A DNA stretch of 64,000 bases. It comes from Conexibacter woesei DSM 14684 (GTDB taxonomy: Bacteria > Actinomycetota > Thermoleophilia > Solirubrobacterales > Solirubrobacteraceae). The translations under genes and the position numbers were made by a program. Shown piece by piece: positions 42,601 through 49,689 of the stretch. Location: positions 1,488,001 through 1,552,000 of the forward strand of contig NC_013739.1 in NCBI RefSeq assembly GCF_000025265.1, in the 5' to 3' direction. Within the stretch, counting starts at the first letter, position 1; every line of letters begins with the position of its first letter. The notes under the pieces were generated by a model. The model searched no databases. It saw only the letters and a list, made by a program, of their open reading frames with translations, and was not told the origin of the DNA.

Positions 42601-43655
42601 ACGTCCGCGGGATCATCTGGGACAACCCGAGAGGGAGACCGAGAGCGCACGAGCCGAGCGAGCGCGAGCTGGAGATCCTCGGCGCGCTGTGGTCGTACCG
42701 CTTCCTTTTCGCGACGCAGATCTGGCGGCGCTGGTGGAGCGGCAGCTCGCTGCGCGCCAGCCAGCAGGGGCTGCAGAAGATGGCGGCCGCGGGTTGGGTC
42801 AGACGGTTCAAGTTCCAGGTCGCCGAGCGCGGCACGCAGCAGCGCGTCTACTGCCTCTCGCGCGCGGGCTTCGAGCTGCTGAGAGGACGCGGCGGCCGCA
42901 ACGGGCGGCTGTTCGTCGCCGACGACGCGACCTGGCGCGAGCCGCAGATCGCGGACCCGCGCCGCGTGCTGCGCGACCTCCACGTCAACGGCTGGGTGCT
43001 CGCGCTCGAGTCCGGTCTCGGCCGCTCGATGACCTCGTGGCGCGGACCGCGCGCGGGGCGGCTCGAGCCGCCGCGCCGCAAGCACCAGGGCCAGTGGGTC
43101 GACCTGCGGCCGAGCGAGGTGGTGCTCGGCACCAACCACAAGCTGCAGGGGTTCGAGGGGACCCGCTTCGAGCCGGTCTCGCCGGACGCGACGCTCGGGC
43201 TGCGGCTGACCGGCGACGGCCCGCGGCGGGTCGAGCTGATGGTCGACCTCGATCGTTCCCGCGGCGGCGGCGCGAGCGAGGAGCGGCTGCGCCGCTACGA
43301 CGGATTCGTCTCCGGCTGGTGGCAGCTGCTGGACCGCTACAAGGGCTTCGGCCTCGCGCCGCTGGTCGTCTTCGTCAGCGAGGACGAGCGCGCCGCGCTG
43401 CGGCTGCTGAAGCTCGCCGACCGCGTCGTCGCGACGCGCGTCGCGAAGGCGGGGACGCCGGAGCTGGAGTGGCCGTACCCGGGCCGCCGCGGCCTCTTCT
43501 TCGCGGTCGAGCGCGACCTCCACGAAGGCTCGCTGGAGGCGTTCGCGCTGCCCGAGCACCCGCCGCACGTGCGCGAGCAGATCGACGGGCAGGGCGCCCG
43601 CGTCTGCAGACCGCGGCGGGTCTACCTGATCGACCCCAAGCGCCTCGGCGCCTGA
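39696..43655 (+). CDS. VirD4/HerA-type ATPase fused to replication-relaxation winged helix
   Basis: This 1319-residue fusion starts at ATG 39696 after AGGAGG. It has a signal-like N-terminus, a transmembrane segment (LPLVALALAAGALGAVRW) and a large N-terminal domain to about 400. The motor domain follows, with Walker A GGQKTGKT (433-440) and Walker B ALKVDEAH (Asp691/Glu692). A Pro/Ala-rich linker covers about 858-960. From about 983 a winged-helix domain (SERELEILGALWSYRFLFATQIWRRWW ... KMAAAGWVRRFKF) and trailing domain look like the replication-relaxation family of actinobacterial plasmids. Joining a substrate-handling motor to a DNA-processing domain on one chain is unusual. It ends the operon, before a strong terminator. 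Confidence 0.85.
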   Translation: MPAARRIADALIGLLTVACLLAPPAAAAERPASTRTTTTTTSAAPPARVDPGAIADRAARGAPARIGDAAGAVWGAAGLPLVALALAAGALGAVRWRARRQRSYVRLWLLPFRADQAEPEDVRRLLESWHQQLLERWWRRIVAGQRGMAIELVVAPDAEGDRSARLTLVCPEELVDGIEGSLLACYPDSRLRRGGQALPPVSRVVRLKKRQTFVRALRGAEDDERQAVDAVLSQMGSVAQTSIVQYALTPAPALFDVYSRWRYGRLEHVAADAHVRNPSKAGLRSEVLGRELEGGLRIQHRALFFCDLRVAAEDDAGCAAVAGALRGASSAENRLVERRMRIRRELYLDRLRTAVGNPLPSWRRGVLSSGELAGLCALPSPGLKTVRVVRSPLPRLMAPPDVSRAPEHTLARDERGSVGIRPQDKSDGLGLIGGQKTGKTAVLCRTVEADALDPGCALVVLMPKPGDAQKALSMVPPGRTVHYLDLERPELGINPLMGDGDPAMIADKVVDAFRDVNAEGDIKGSSDRYLRQAAQAAIGASRRGVVEGPPTLWHMYRMLLPPEVSFRERVVEALFADPWFTDTATFFGRELPSDLANAAAQTNAKLDAPRNKLLRLMVESLDKVLRHPIQLSLDDVIARREVLIVDGKMGTFGADNCRVMMQFVLTALYGALQRAQQLPEEQRPRVALKVDEAHLIINDSFADALATLRSAGLEVTAAWQYGEQIQDPKLRGGLMSLLRQRCMFSMGESQDALEMSRIAMAAYTDLIRDDTASRARLRVTPDTIFNLPNHHTVCSWISRGARQPAFIAQTLPLETRADVIEQHRAAQTARGGFVPERLPDPLPDLDWRNGLLELPTADVMPVAAEPAAAVAAEPVAAKPERVAAAPARPTPVAAAPRPVTLPERPRATAGPPSPKLPAARPPARKAERPAPPAPAPEPPAPAPEPVPAPARAAPRAAVPDSFAELDLDDVRGIIWDNPRGRPRAHEPSERELEILGALWSYRFLFATQIWRRWWSGSSLRASQQGLQKMAAAGWVRRFKFQVAERGTQQRVYCLSRAGFELLRGRGGRNGRLFVADDATWREPQIADPRRVLRDLHVNGWVLALESGLGRSMTSWRGPRAGRLEPPRRKHQGQWVDLRPSEVVLGTNHKLQGFEGTRFEPVSPDATLGLRLTGDGPRRVELMVDLDRSRGGGASEERLRRYDGFVSGWWQLLDRYKGFGLAPLVVFVSEDERAALRLLKLADRVVATRVAKAGTPELEWPYPGRRGLFFAVERDLHEGSLEAFALPEHPPHVREQIDGQGARVCRPRRVYLIDPKRLGA

Positions 43656-43664
43656 CCCTCCCGC

Positions 43665-43707
43665 CGCACGAGCGCCGACGCGCGGTTGGCGCGTCGGCGC
43701 TCGTGCG
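43665..43707 (+). terminator. Strong terminator of the secretion operon
   Basis: A perfect 19-bp stem (43665-43683 with 43689-43707) and 5-nt loop start 10 bp after the last stop and are followed by TTA. This is one of the longest stems in the window. Confidence 0.88.
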
Positions 43708-43714
43708 TTAGACG

Positions 43715-43778
43715 TGCGTCAGACGGGGTTCGAGCTTCGTCACGGGTGCGTCAGACCCGCTCGTGGCTTCGTCGCGGG
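43715..43778. repeat. Two 32-bp imperfect direct repeats
   Basis: Units at 43715-43746 and 43747-43778 both begin TGCGTCAGAC and end CTTCGTC-(A/G)-CGGG, with a variable 10-bp centre. A third TGCGTCAGA starts at 43794. They follow the secretion-operon terminator and could be protein-binding sites or a recombination scar. Confidence 0.6.
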
Positions 43779-44084
43779 ACGGGGGCGGCGTGCTGCGTCA
43801 GATGACGGGATCGCCGCTGTGGTGGGGAATCGGCAGGTCTGGCGCACGGCGAGGTCGCCGTTTGACGGCCGGCTCCGGTGCGCCGCCGTTGACGGGACGC
43901 GCATGCCGCCGTAACGTCCCTGTCTCTCTTTCTCTTCACTCGCCTCCGCCCTCGCAACGGGCCCTCACCCCGCACCACCCGCACCACCTCTTCACCGCCC
44001 TCGCAGCACCACCCCGCACGTCATGGACGACGTGTCCCGAGGGCGCTCGACTCATCTCTCAGGGATCCATGGAAGGAACCCAAG
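43779..44084. other. Noncoding leader with a long pyrimidine tract
   Basis: About 300 bp without a supported gene. From about 43915 to 44025 the plus strand is almost entirely C and T with scattered A (CTGTCTCTCTTTCTCTTCAC). A GGAAGGAACC ribosome-binding site for the next gene ends the region. No promoter is certain. Confidence 0.5.
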
Positions 44085-45137
44085 ATGTCATCTGTCCGTT
44101 CTTCGCGAGACCACATCGGTCTCGTCTCACTGCTCGTGCTGATCGGCTGGTTCTACGTCAGCATCCAGAACGCGCCGGCCGGTGTCTCGTCCGAACTGCT
44201 GGCTGTCTACCTCCTGCCCGCCGCCGTCTTCGTGGCTGGCTTCCAGCTCGCCGCTCACTGCCCCGCTCGTCTCACTCGTCAGCTCGACCTGATCGCGTGC
44301 GTCGCCGCGGGCGCGACGCTGTTCGGTGCGACGCAGCTGCCGCGCGTGGGGGTCGTGATCGACGACTGGCAGGACGGGTCGCTGCTCGCGCTCTGCGTCA
44401 CGCTGGCCCTCTGGGCGGGGATCCTCGCCCAGCAGATGTCGGACAACCTTCTCGCCGCGTCCAGCCGGGCTGCCAGCCGTTCCGCCGCGCAGGCGGGCGC
44501 GATGACGGCCGCGCTCGCGTCCGGCGTCGGCCTGCTCGGCGCGATGGGGATGTGGATCGGCTGGCTGCCCGGCTCGGAGGGGCTGGTCCGGCACGGGCTT
44601 GTGTGCCTGGCGGCTGCGGTCGCGATCGTGCTCTCGCGTCTCGGCGGGGAGTGGGTCCAGACGGCGATGGTCCTCGCGCTCGCGTTCGCCGTCTACGCGG
44701 CGCTGCGCGAGGTGCAGCCCGACCCCGGGCTGTGGCGGCCGGGCGCGCTCGCGGGTGGGCTGCTGCTCGCCGGAGCGTTCGGGCGTGACCGGCTGGTGCG
44801 CGCCACGCGGCTGATCGTCTGCGGGGCGGCCGTCGTCGGCGGCGTCTACGCGCTCGTCCTCGCGCCGGGGGCGTCGGTGCAGGAGCTGATGGAACCCCGG
44901 ATCTGGCTCGCGGCGGTCTGCGGCGTGCTGCTCGCGGTCGCGGCGGCCAACCACGCCGACGCACGCTCCCGCGCCCGCCGCGGCGCCGGGCGCGAGGCGG
45001 CCGAGCAGCGGGCGCTCGTGGCGCTGCTCGGCTTCGTGATGCTCGCCACGCCGTGGATGGCCGGACTCAACCTGCCGCTGCTGGCCGTCGGCGCCGTGCT
45101 CCTGCTCGCCGCCGGAGCGCTCACAACCCGCCGCTGA
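44085..45137 (+). CDS. Polytopic membrane protein, unknown function
   Basis: This 350-residue protein has about ten hydrophobic segments spread over its whole length (for example LVSLLVLIGWFYVSI, LLAVYLLPAAVFVAGFQLA, WLAAVCGVLLAVAAANHA, LLAVGAVLLLAAGAL) and short basic loops. No transporter motif is recognised. It opens a three-gene stretch between the secretion operon and the transposase, with its own ribosome-binding site. A hairpin follows its stop. Its base use looks similar to its neighbours. Confidence 0.6.
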   Translation: MSSVRSSRDHIGLVSLLVLIGWFYVSIQNAPAGVSSELLAVYLLPAAVFVAGFQLAAHCPARLTRQLDLIACVAAGATLFGATQLPRVGVVIDDWQDGSLLALCVTLALWAGILAQQMSDNLLAASSRAASRSAAQAGAMTAALASGVGLLGAMGMWIGWLPGSEGLVRHGLVCLAAAVAIVLSRLGGEWVQTAMVLALAFAVYAALREVQPDPGLWRPGALAGGLLLAGAFGRDRLVRATRLIVCGAAVVGGVYALVLAPGASVQELMEPRIWLAAVCGVLLAVAAANHADARSRARRGAGREAAEQRALVALLGFVMLATPWMAGLNLPLLAVGAVLLLAAGALTTRR

Positions 45138-45161
45138 CCCGCAGCGGCGTTCGCGTTCAAA

Positions 45162-45189
45162 CGGCGCCGGCCACTCCCGGCCGGCGCCG
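45162..45189 (+). terminator. Intercistronic hairpin
   Basis: An 11-bp perfect stem (45162-45172 with 45179-45189) and 6-nt loop lie between the membrane-protein gene and the next gene. It may terminate or attenuate transcription. Confidence 0.6.
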
Positions 45190-45215
45190 CCTCTCGTTCT
45201 GAAGGAGACAATCTG

Positions 45216-45764
45216 ATGTCCGCTACGCGTGTGATCGCGCTTGCGATGGCCGGGCTCATCGCGCTCGCGCTCGTGCCCTGGCCGCTGTTCGTGATCGCCG
45301 GGCTGATCGGTTTCGCGGTCGCGTATGTGCGCGGCCGGATCGCGCTCCCGGTCCGTCGTCGGAGTGGCGCGCCGCTGAACCGGCTGGTGCTCGACAGGAT
45401 CGACGAGCATCAGCTCGCCCCGCTCTTCGGCGACCAGCTGCCCGCCCAGCCCAACCGCCAGCTCACCGCGGTCCTCGACGTGCTCGAAGCGCACGCCCGC
45501 TACGAGCAGCCCCGCGAGCTCCCGGTGCTGCTCGTGCGCTGGACCTGCATGGCAGGCCCTGCGCCTGAGCAGGCCTGGACCAGCAGCCGCGTCCTCGCTC
45601 GCTACCGCACCGTCGAGCTGATCAGCGACCTCGCAACGGGCGGCACCCGGCTGCTGACCGCTCGCGTCACCGACCGCCACAACGCCTGGGTCGAACTGAC
45701 CTGGAGGATCGAGACCACCCGCACCACGGTCGACCGCATCCTCGTCGACATCAACCACGGCTGA
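45216..45764 (+). CDS. Membrane-anchored protein, unknown function
   Basis: This 182-residue protein has two N-terminal hydrophobic segments (VIALAMAGLIALALVPWPLFVIAGLIGFAVAYV) and a soluble domain of about 130 residues (LDRIDEHQLAPLFGDQ ... VELTWRIETTRTTVDRILVDI). AAGGAG precedes the ATG. It is followed 24 bp later by another unknown gene, so the two are probably co-transcribed. No family is recognised. Confidence 0.55.
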   Translation: MSATRVIALAMAGLIALALVPWPLFVIAGLIGFAVAYVRGRIALPVRRRSGAPLNRLVLDRIDEHQLAPLFGDQLPAQPNRQLTAVLDVLEAHARYEQPRELPVLLVRWTCMAGPAPEQAWTSSRVLARYRTVELISDLATGGTRLLTARVTDRHNAWVELTWRIETTRTTVDRILVDINHG

Positions 45765-45788
45765 CCCAACGACAAGAAGGAGAAACTG

Positions 45789-46817
45789 ATGGACAACCAC
45801 GACATCCCAGCGGTCGTCGACGAGACGCTGGCCGAGGTCGGCTGGCCGGTGACCGCCTCGTGGTCGCCGGCGGAGAACGGCGCGCAGGGGACGACGTACA
45901 GCGTCGCGCAACTGATCGGCCCGAAGGCGACCGTCATCGTCTGGTGCGACCCGGTCGCGCGCGGGAGCGCGCTGCCGGCGCTGACGGAGATCGTCCGCGC
46001 CGTCTCGTTCCGTCGTGCGGCACAGGGCGGGTCTCCGCCGATCGACATGCTGTTCACCGAGGAGGGCGGGAAGGCACTCGCGGCGCTGCTCGACCGCAGG
46101 CTGCGCGTCGCACGGTTCGCCTCCAACGGGTGGAGCGTCCACCGGGACGGCACGGCCGTCGCGTGGGCCGAGGACCGGCGCTGGTGGAGCATGCGGGTCG
46201 CCGGCGACGAGCTGGCGTACGACGTTTGGGAGCCGGCGCAGGAGCGGTGGCGCGAGGTCGTGCGCCTCCCGCTTCCGGCCCGCGAGGCGCGTGTGCTGGA
46301 CGAGCTGCTGCACCTGCTCGCATGGCTGCGGGCGGTCGACGCCCAGGAGCAACAGCGCGCGCTGCTCGTCGACCTCGTACTGGGGGCGATCCGGCGGGTC
46401 GCGTGCGGCGAGCTCGGCCTCAGGCCGAGCGTGGCGGACCTGCGCAGCCGTATCGCCGCGACCGTTCGTGACGCGCCGCGGCGGCCGACGCTGCTGCCCG
46501 ACGTGCTGACGGCCTGGTACGGCGCCTACGCGCTGACGCCGGAGCTGGAGCCCGGGACCGTGGCCCGTTGGCTCGTGCCCAGCCGCGCGCCGGCCGACGT
46601 CGAGATCGGCGAGACCGCGAGCTGGGGTGCACTGCGTCGGCTTCCGCACGGCCGACGGAGGAGCCTGCGGCTCTGGTTCGCGGCGCGCGGGCTGCGTCGC
46701 GCCGGTCGCGCGGCTGTGCTCGTCTGCGACGGGCACGACTGGCAGGTCGCGCCGCGTGACGAGCTGGTTCGCCGGATGCCGCCGCTGCCGTCGCTGGAGT
46801 GGCTGACGGTCGGCTGA
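45789..46817 (+). CDS. Hypothetical cytoplasmic protein
   Basis: This 342-residue protein lacks a signal peptide or membrane segment. It is rich in Trp and Arg, with a mixed N-terminal half (VDETLAEVGWPVTASWSPAENGAQGTTYSVAQLIG; GWSVHRDGTAVAWAEDRRWW) and a helical C-terminal half. AAGGAG precedes the ATG. Two hairpins follow its stop. The function is not recognised; it may act with the membrane-anchored protein encoded just before it. Confidence 0.55.
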   Translation: MDNHDIPAVVDETLAEVGWPVTASWSPAENGAQGTTYSVAQLIGPKATVIVWCDPVARGSALPALTEIVRAVSFRRAAQGGSPPIDMLFTEEGGKALAALLDRRLRVARFASNGWSVHRDGTAVAWAEDRRWWSMRVAGDELAYDVWEPAQERWREVVRLPLPAREARVLDELLHLLAWLRAVDAQEQQRALLVDLVLGAIRRVACGELGLRPSVADLRSRIAATVRDAPRRPTLLPDVLTAWYGAYALTPELEPGTVARWLVPSRAPADVEIGETASWGALRRLPHGRRRSLRLWFAARGLRRAGRAAVLVCDGHDWQVAPRDELVRRMPPLPSLEWLTVG

Positions 46818-46829
46818 CGCATCACCCCC

Positions 46830-46898
46830 GCGGGCGCCGCGACGACACGGTCGCGGCGCCCGCCCCGAGCAGGACCCCCGCCCGACGGCCGGGCGGGG
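46830..46898 (+). terminator. Double hairpin terminator
   Basis: A perfect 14-bp stem (46830-46843 with 46850-46863, 6-nt loop) is followed by a 9-bp stem (46876-46884 with 46890-46898, 5-nt loop). They end the preceding unit 12 bp after its stop and shield the transposase gene from read-through. Confidence 0.75.
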
Positions 46899-46922
46899 CG
46901 CAGGAGCGCGAAGGAGCGCTTG

Positions 46923-48287
46923 ATGACGGATCAGATGGGTTTGTGGGACGAGCAGAGCCCGCAGCCGCTGCAGGAGACGCGGCCGCTGTTGAAGATGGTG
47001 CGCGAGATGGTGCGCGAGAAGGCGCTCGAGATGGGGCTCGAGCTCGACGACCCCGCGGCGCTGAACGAGGTCGCCGATCGCCTGATCGTGCGGCTGGCCG
47101 AGGAGCTGTTCGACGAGGAGGTGGAGCAGGTCACGGCCGAGCCGGGCGTGCGGCGGCATTCGCGCATGCGGGGCTCGATCGGCTTCGGCGCGCGTCGGCT
47201 GGAGGTGCGCGTGCCGCGGATCGCGCGGGCGGACGGCACGACGACGCTGCCCGACCGCTACCGGCGCTTCTCCGCCCGCGAGCAGCAGAACGAGACGGTC
47301 GCGCGGATGGCCGGCGCCGGCGTCACGTCGAGAAGGTACCGCGAGGCGCTCGTCGCGGCCGGTGAGGAGGTGCCGCGAGGGCTGGGCAAGACCGCGTTCC
47401 AGGGCCGCAACAGGAAACAGGCCGACGCCGATCTGACGAAGCTGCGGACGCGCGACCCGCAGGCGGATGGGACGATCGTGACGATCGACGCCGACGGGCT
47501 CGCGATGGGCTCGAAAGGAAAGAAGCGCACGGTCGTGGTCTTGATCGGGACGACGACGACGGGCGCGCGCGTGGCGATCGACATAGCGACCGGCCAGTAC
47601 GAGACGGCGGAGCTGGTCACGGGCCTGCTGCGAAGGACCGCCGAGCGCGGAGTCGACCTGAGGCGGGTCGCCTGGCGGATCGACGGCGGCAAGGGCTTGG
47701 CCGGCGGGATCCGCGCCGTCGCCGGCGCGAGCGCGCCGGTGCAGCGGGACGTCGAGCACAAGCGCCGCAACCTGAAGGACGCGCTCGTCGACGAGGCGAA
47801 CTTCGAGCAGGTCAACGGCCAGCTCTCACATGCATGGGCGATGACCGATCCAGGGCGCGCGCTGGAGGCGCTGGAGGCGTGCGCGACGACGCTCGACGCG
47901 CTCGGTGAGGAGAAGGCCGCGCGCTCGTTGCGTGGGGACGTGGAGCAGACCGTCACGTTCGCGCGGCTCGGCGTCAGCGGGGAGCTGCTGCGCGCGATGC
48001 GCCACACGCAGGGGATCGAGTCGGTGATGGGCGGGGTCCGTCGCCGGACACGGCGGATCACGACCTGGACCGACGACGCGATGCGCGAGGCGTGGGTCGC
48101 GTGGGCGCTGATGCGCGAGGAGGCGGGCTGGGCCCCGATCCCGTGCGCGGACGAGCTCGCTGCGCTGCCCGATGCCGTCACGGCCGAGCGCGCGCGTGTC
48201 GAGCGCGAGACGGCGGCTGCCGAGCAGGGCGCGGAGGAGGCCGCCGAGCAGGGCGCGGAGGAGGCGGCGCCCGGCACGGGCGCCTGA
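46923..48287 (+). CDS. IS256/Mutator-type DDE transposase
   Basis: This 454-residue transposase has the features of the IS256 (Mutator) group. The first catalytic Asp lies in TIDADGLAMGSKGKK (Asp189 or Asp191), the second in RIDGGKGLAGGI (Asp254), then comes QRDVEHKRRNLKDAL. The Glu366 lies in MRHTQGIESVMGGVRRRTRRITTW. ATG 46923 follows AAGGAG. A 5-residue QGAEEAA repeat ends the protein. I could not find terminal inverted repeats or a target duplication around it, so it may be an immobile copy or a domesticated transposase. Strong hairpins on both sides separate it from neighbouring transcription. Confidence 0.85.
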   Translation: MTDQMGLWDEQSPQPLQETRPLLKMVREMVREKALEMGLELDDPAALNEVADRLIVRLAEELFDEEVEQVTAEPGVRRHSRMRGSIGFGARRLEVRVPRIARADGTTTLPDRYRRFSAREQQNETVARMAGAGVTSRRYREALVAAGEEVPRGLGKTAFQGRNRKQADADLTKLRTRDPQADGTIVTIDADGLAMGSKGKKRTVVVLIGTTTTGARVAIDIATGQYETAELVTGLLRRTAERGVDLRRVAWRIDGGKGLAGGIRAVAGASAPVQRDVEHKRRNLKDALVDEANFEQVNGQLSHAWAMTDPGRALEALEACATTLDALGEEKAARSLRGDVEQTVTFARLGVSGELLRAMRHTQGIESVMGGVRRRTRRITTWTDDAMREAWVAWALMREEAGWAPIPCADELAALPDAVTAERARVERETAAAEQGAEEAAEQGAEEAAPGTGA

Positions 48288-48316
48288 CCGTTTCACGTGC
48301 TTCGTCAGCCCGTTCG

Positions 48317-48372
48317 CCCGGCCGCCTCGCGCGGCCGGGCGGGCGGGCGGCTCCGCATCTGGCGGAGCCGCC
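48317..48372 (+). terminator. Two hairpins after the transposase gene
   Basis: Two perfect 10-bp stems, 48317-48326/48332-48341 and 48348-48357/48363-48372, each with a 5-nt loop, lie within 85 bp of the transposase stop. CTTCGTCA at 48301 and TGACGAAG at 48382 flank the pair as an inverted repeat. Confidence 0.7.
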
Positions 48373-48455
48373 GCGCCGATGTGACGAAGGGGGTTCGGAA
48401 CCCTTCTGGCGTCAGCTCGTCTGCATTCCTGGCTGGCCAGCCAGCCAGGATAAAA

Positions 48456-48474
48456 GGACAACCGGTCGACCAAT
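48456..48474. promoter_or_regulatory. GntR operator upstream of the M24 peptidase gene
   Basis: The reverse complement reads ATTGGTCGACCGGTTGTCC, matching sites at 51040 and 59643. It lies 18-36 bp before the GTG of the first gene of the catabolic operon. A perfect palindrome CTGGCTGGCCAGCCAG (48429-48444) lies just upstream. Confidence 0.75.
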
Positions 48475-48491
48475 ATGGGTATGCTGGCGGC

Positions 48492-49679
48492 GTGACCTCT
48501 ACGACCTCCCCCACCGGGACGTCCGTGCCACCGTTCGACGCTGCGCGCCTCGACGCGCTGATGGACGAGGCCGGCGTCGACGTGCTGCTCGCGACGTCCC
48601 CGCACAACACGCGCTACCTGCTCGGCGGCCACCGCTTCTTCCTCTACGAGCTGCTCGACGGGATCGGCGCCGATCGCTACCTGCCCGTCGTCGGCTACGT
48701 GCGCGGCGCGCCGGAGCAGGCGTTCTTCGTCGGCGCCGGCAACGAGGACTGGGCGACCGATGCGGAGCCGCTGTGGGTCGGTCACGTCGAGAACGCGAGC
48801 TGGACCGCCGCGCACGCGGCGCGGATCGCGAGCGACCGGCTCGCCGCGCTCGGGCTCGGCGGCGCCGTCGTCGGCGTCGAGCCCCCGTACGTTCCGATGG
48901 ACGCTCACCTCGTGCTCCGCGAACGCCTGCCTGGCGCGAAGCTGAGCGACGCCGGGATGCTGCTGGAGGAGCTGCGCGCGGTGAAGCGGCCGTACGAGCT
49001 GGAGCTGCTGCGCGCCGGCGCCGGCGCGGTCGTCGACGCGATGCTCGCGACGATCGCCGACGCGCGCGCCGGCGAGTCGACGCGCGAGCTCGCCGAGCGG
49101 CTGCGACTGGAGCAGACGCGCCGCGGGCTGACGTTCGGCTACTGCCTCGTGACGGCGGGCGGCAGCGCGAACCGCGCGCCGTCCGAGCAGCGCCTGCCGG
49201 CCGGCGGGATCGTCTCGCTCGACTCCGGCGCGCACATGCGCGGCTACGTCGCCGACCTCACGCGGATGGGTCTCGACGGACCCGCCAGCGCCCGCCACGA
49301 GGAGCTGCTGGCGCAGGTCGCGACCGTGCAGGCGGCCGCGCGCGCGGTCGTGCGGGCGGGCGTGCGCGGCGGCGACCTGTTCGACGCCGCCGACGAGGCG
49401 GCCGGAGGCTGTCGCGACGCCGCCGCGATCACCTTCCTCGCGCACGGCACGGGGCTGCTGTCGCACGAGGCGCCGCGCCTGACCGACACCGGCTCGCCGC
49501 CGTACCCGGCGACGCACCGCGAGCTTCCGCTGCGCTCCGGGATGGTCCTGTCGATCGAGACGCATCTGATCGACGCCGAGATCGGCTTCGTCAAGCTCGA
49601 GGACACCGTCGTCGTGACCGACGCCGGCTGCGATCCGTGCGGCGACTGGGGCCGTGGCTGGAACCCGGTCGGTGGGTGA
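48492..49679 (+). CDS. M24 family metallopeptidase (Xaa-Pro dipeptidase/creatinase-like)
   Basis: This 395-residue pita-bread enzyme has a creatinase-type N-terminal domain (about 12-150: RLDALMDEAGVDVLLATSPHNTRYLLGG) and a C-terminal catalytic domain. All five metal ligands are present: Asp244 and Asp255 (LDSGAHMRGYVADLTRM), His318 (AHGTGLL), Glu356 (SIETHL) and Glu370 (KLEDTVVV). Members cleave prolyl peptide or related C-N bonds; creatinase relatives do hydrolysis without metal, but here the ligands are kept. The start is GTG 48492. It is the first gene of the GntR-marked operon, so it may free the substrate of the downstream pathway from a peptide or amide conjugate. Confidence 0.88.
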   Translation: MTSTTSPTGTSVPPFDAARLDALMDEAGVDVLLATSPHNTRYLLGGHRFFLYELLDGIGADRYLPVVGYVRGAPEQAFFVGAGNEDWATDAEPLWVGHVENASWTAAHAARIASDRLAALGLGGAVVGVEPPYVPMDAHLVLRERLPGAKLSDAGMLLEELRAVKRPYELELLRAGAGAVVDAMLATIADARAGESTRELAERLRLEQTRRGLTFGYCLVTAGGSANRAPSEQRLPAGGIVSLDSGAHMRGYVADLTRMGLDGPASARHEELLAQVATVQAAARAVVRAGVRGGDLFDAADEAAGGCRDAAAITFLAHGTGLLSHEAPRLTDTGSPPYPATHRELPLRSGMVLSIETHLIDAEIGFVKLEDTVVVTDAGCDPCGDWGRGWNPVGG

Positions 49680-49689
49680 GGCGGGCGCG

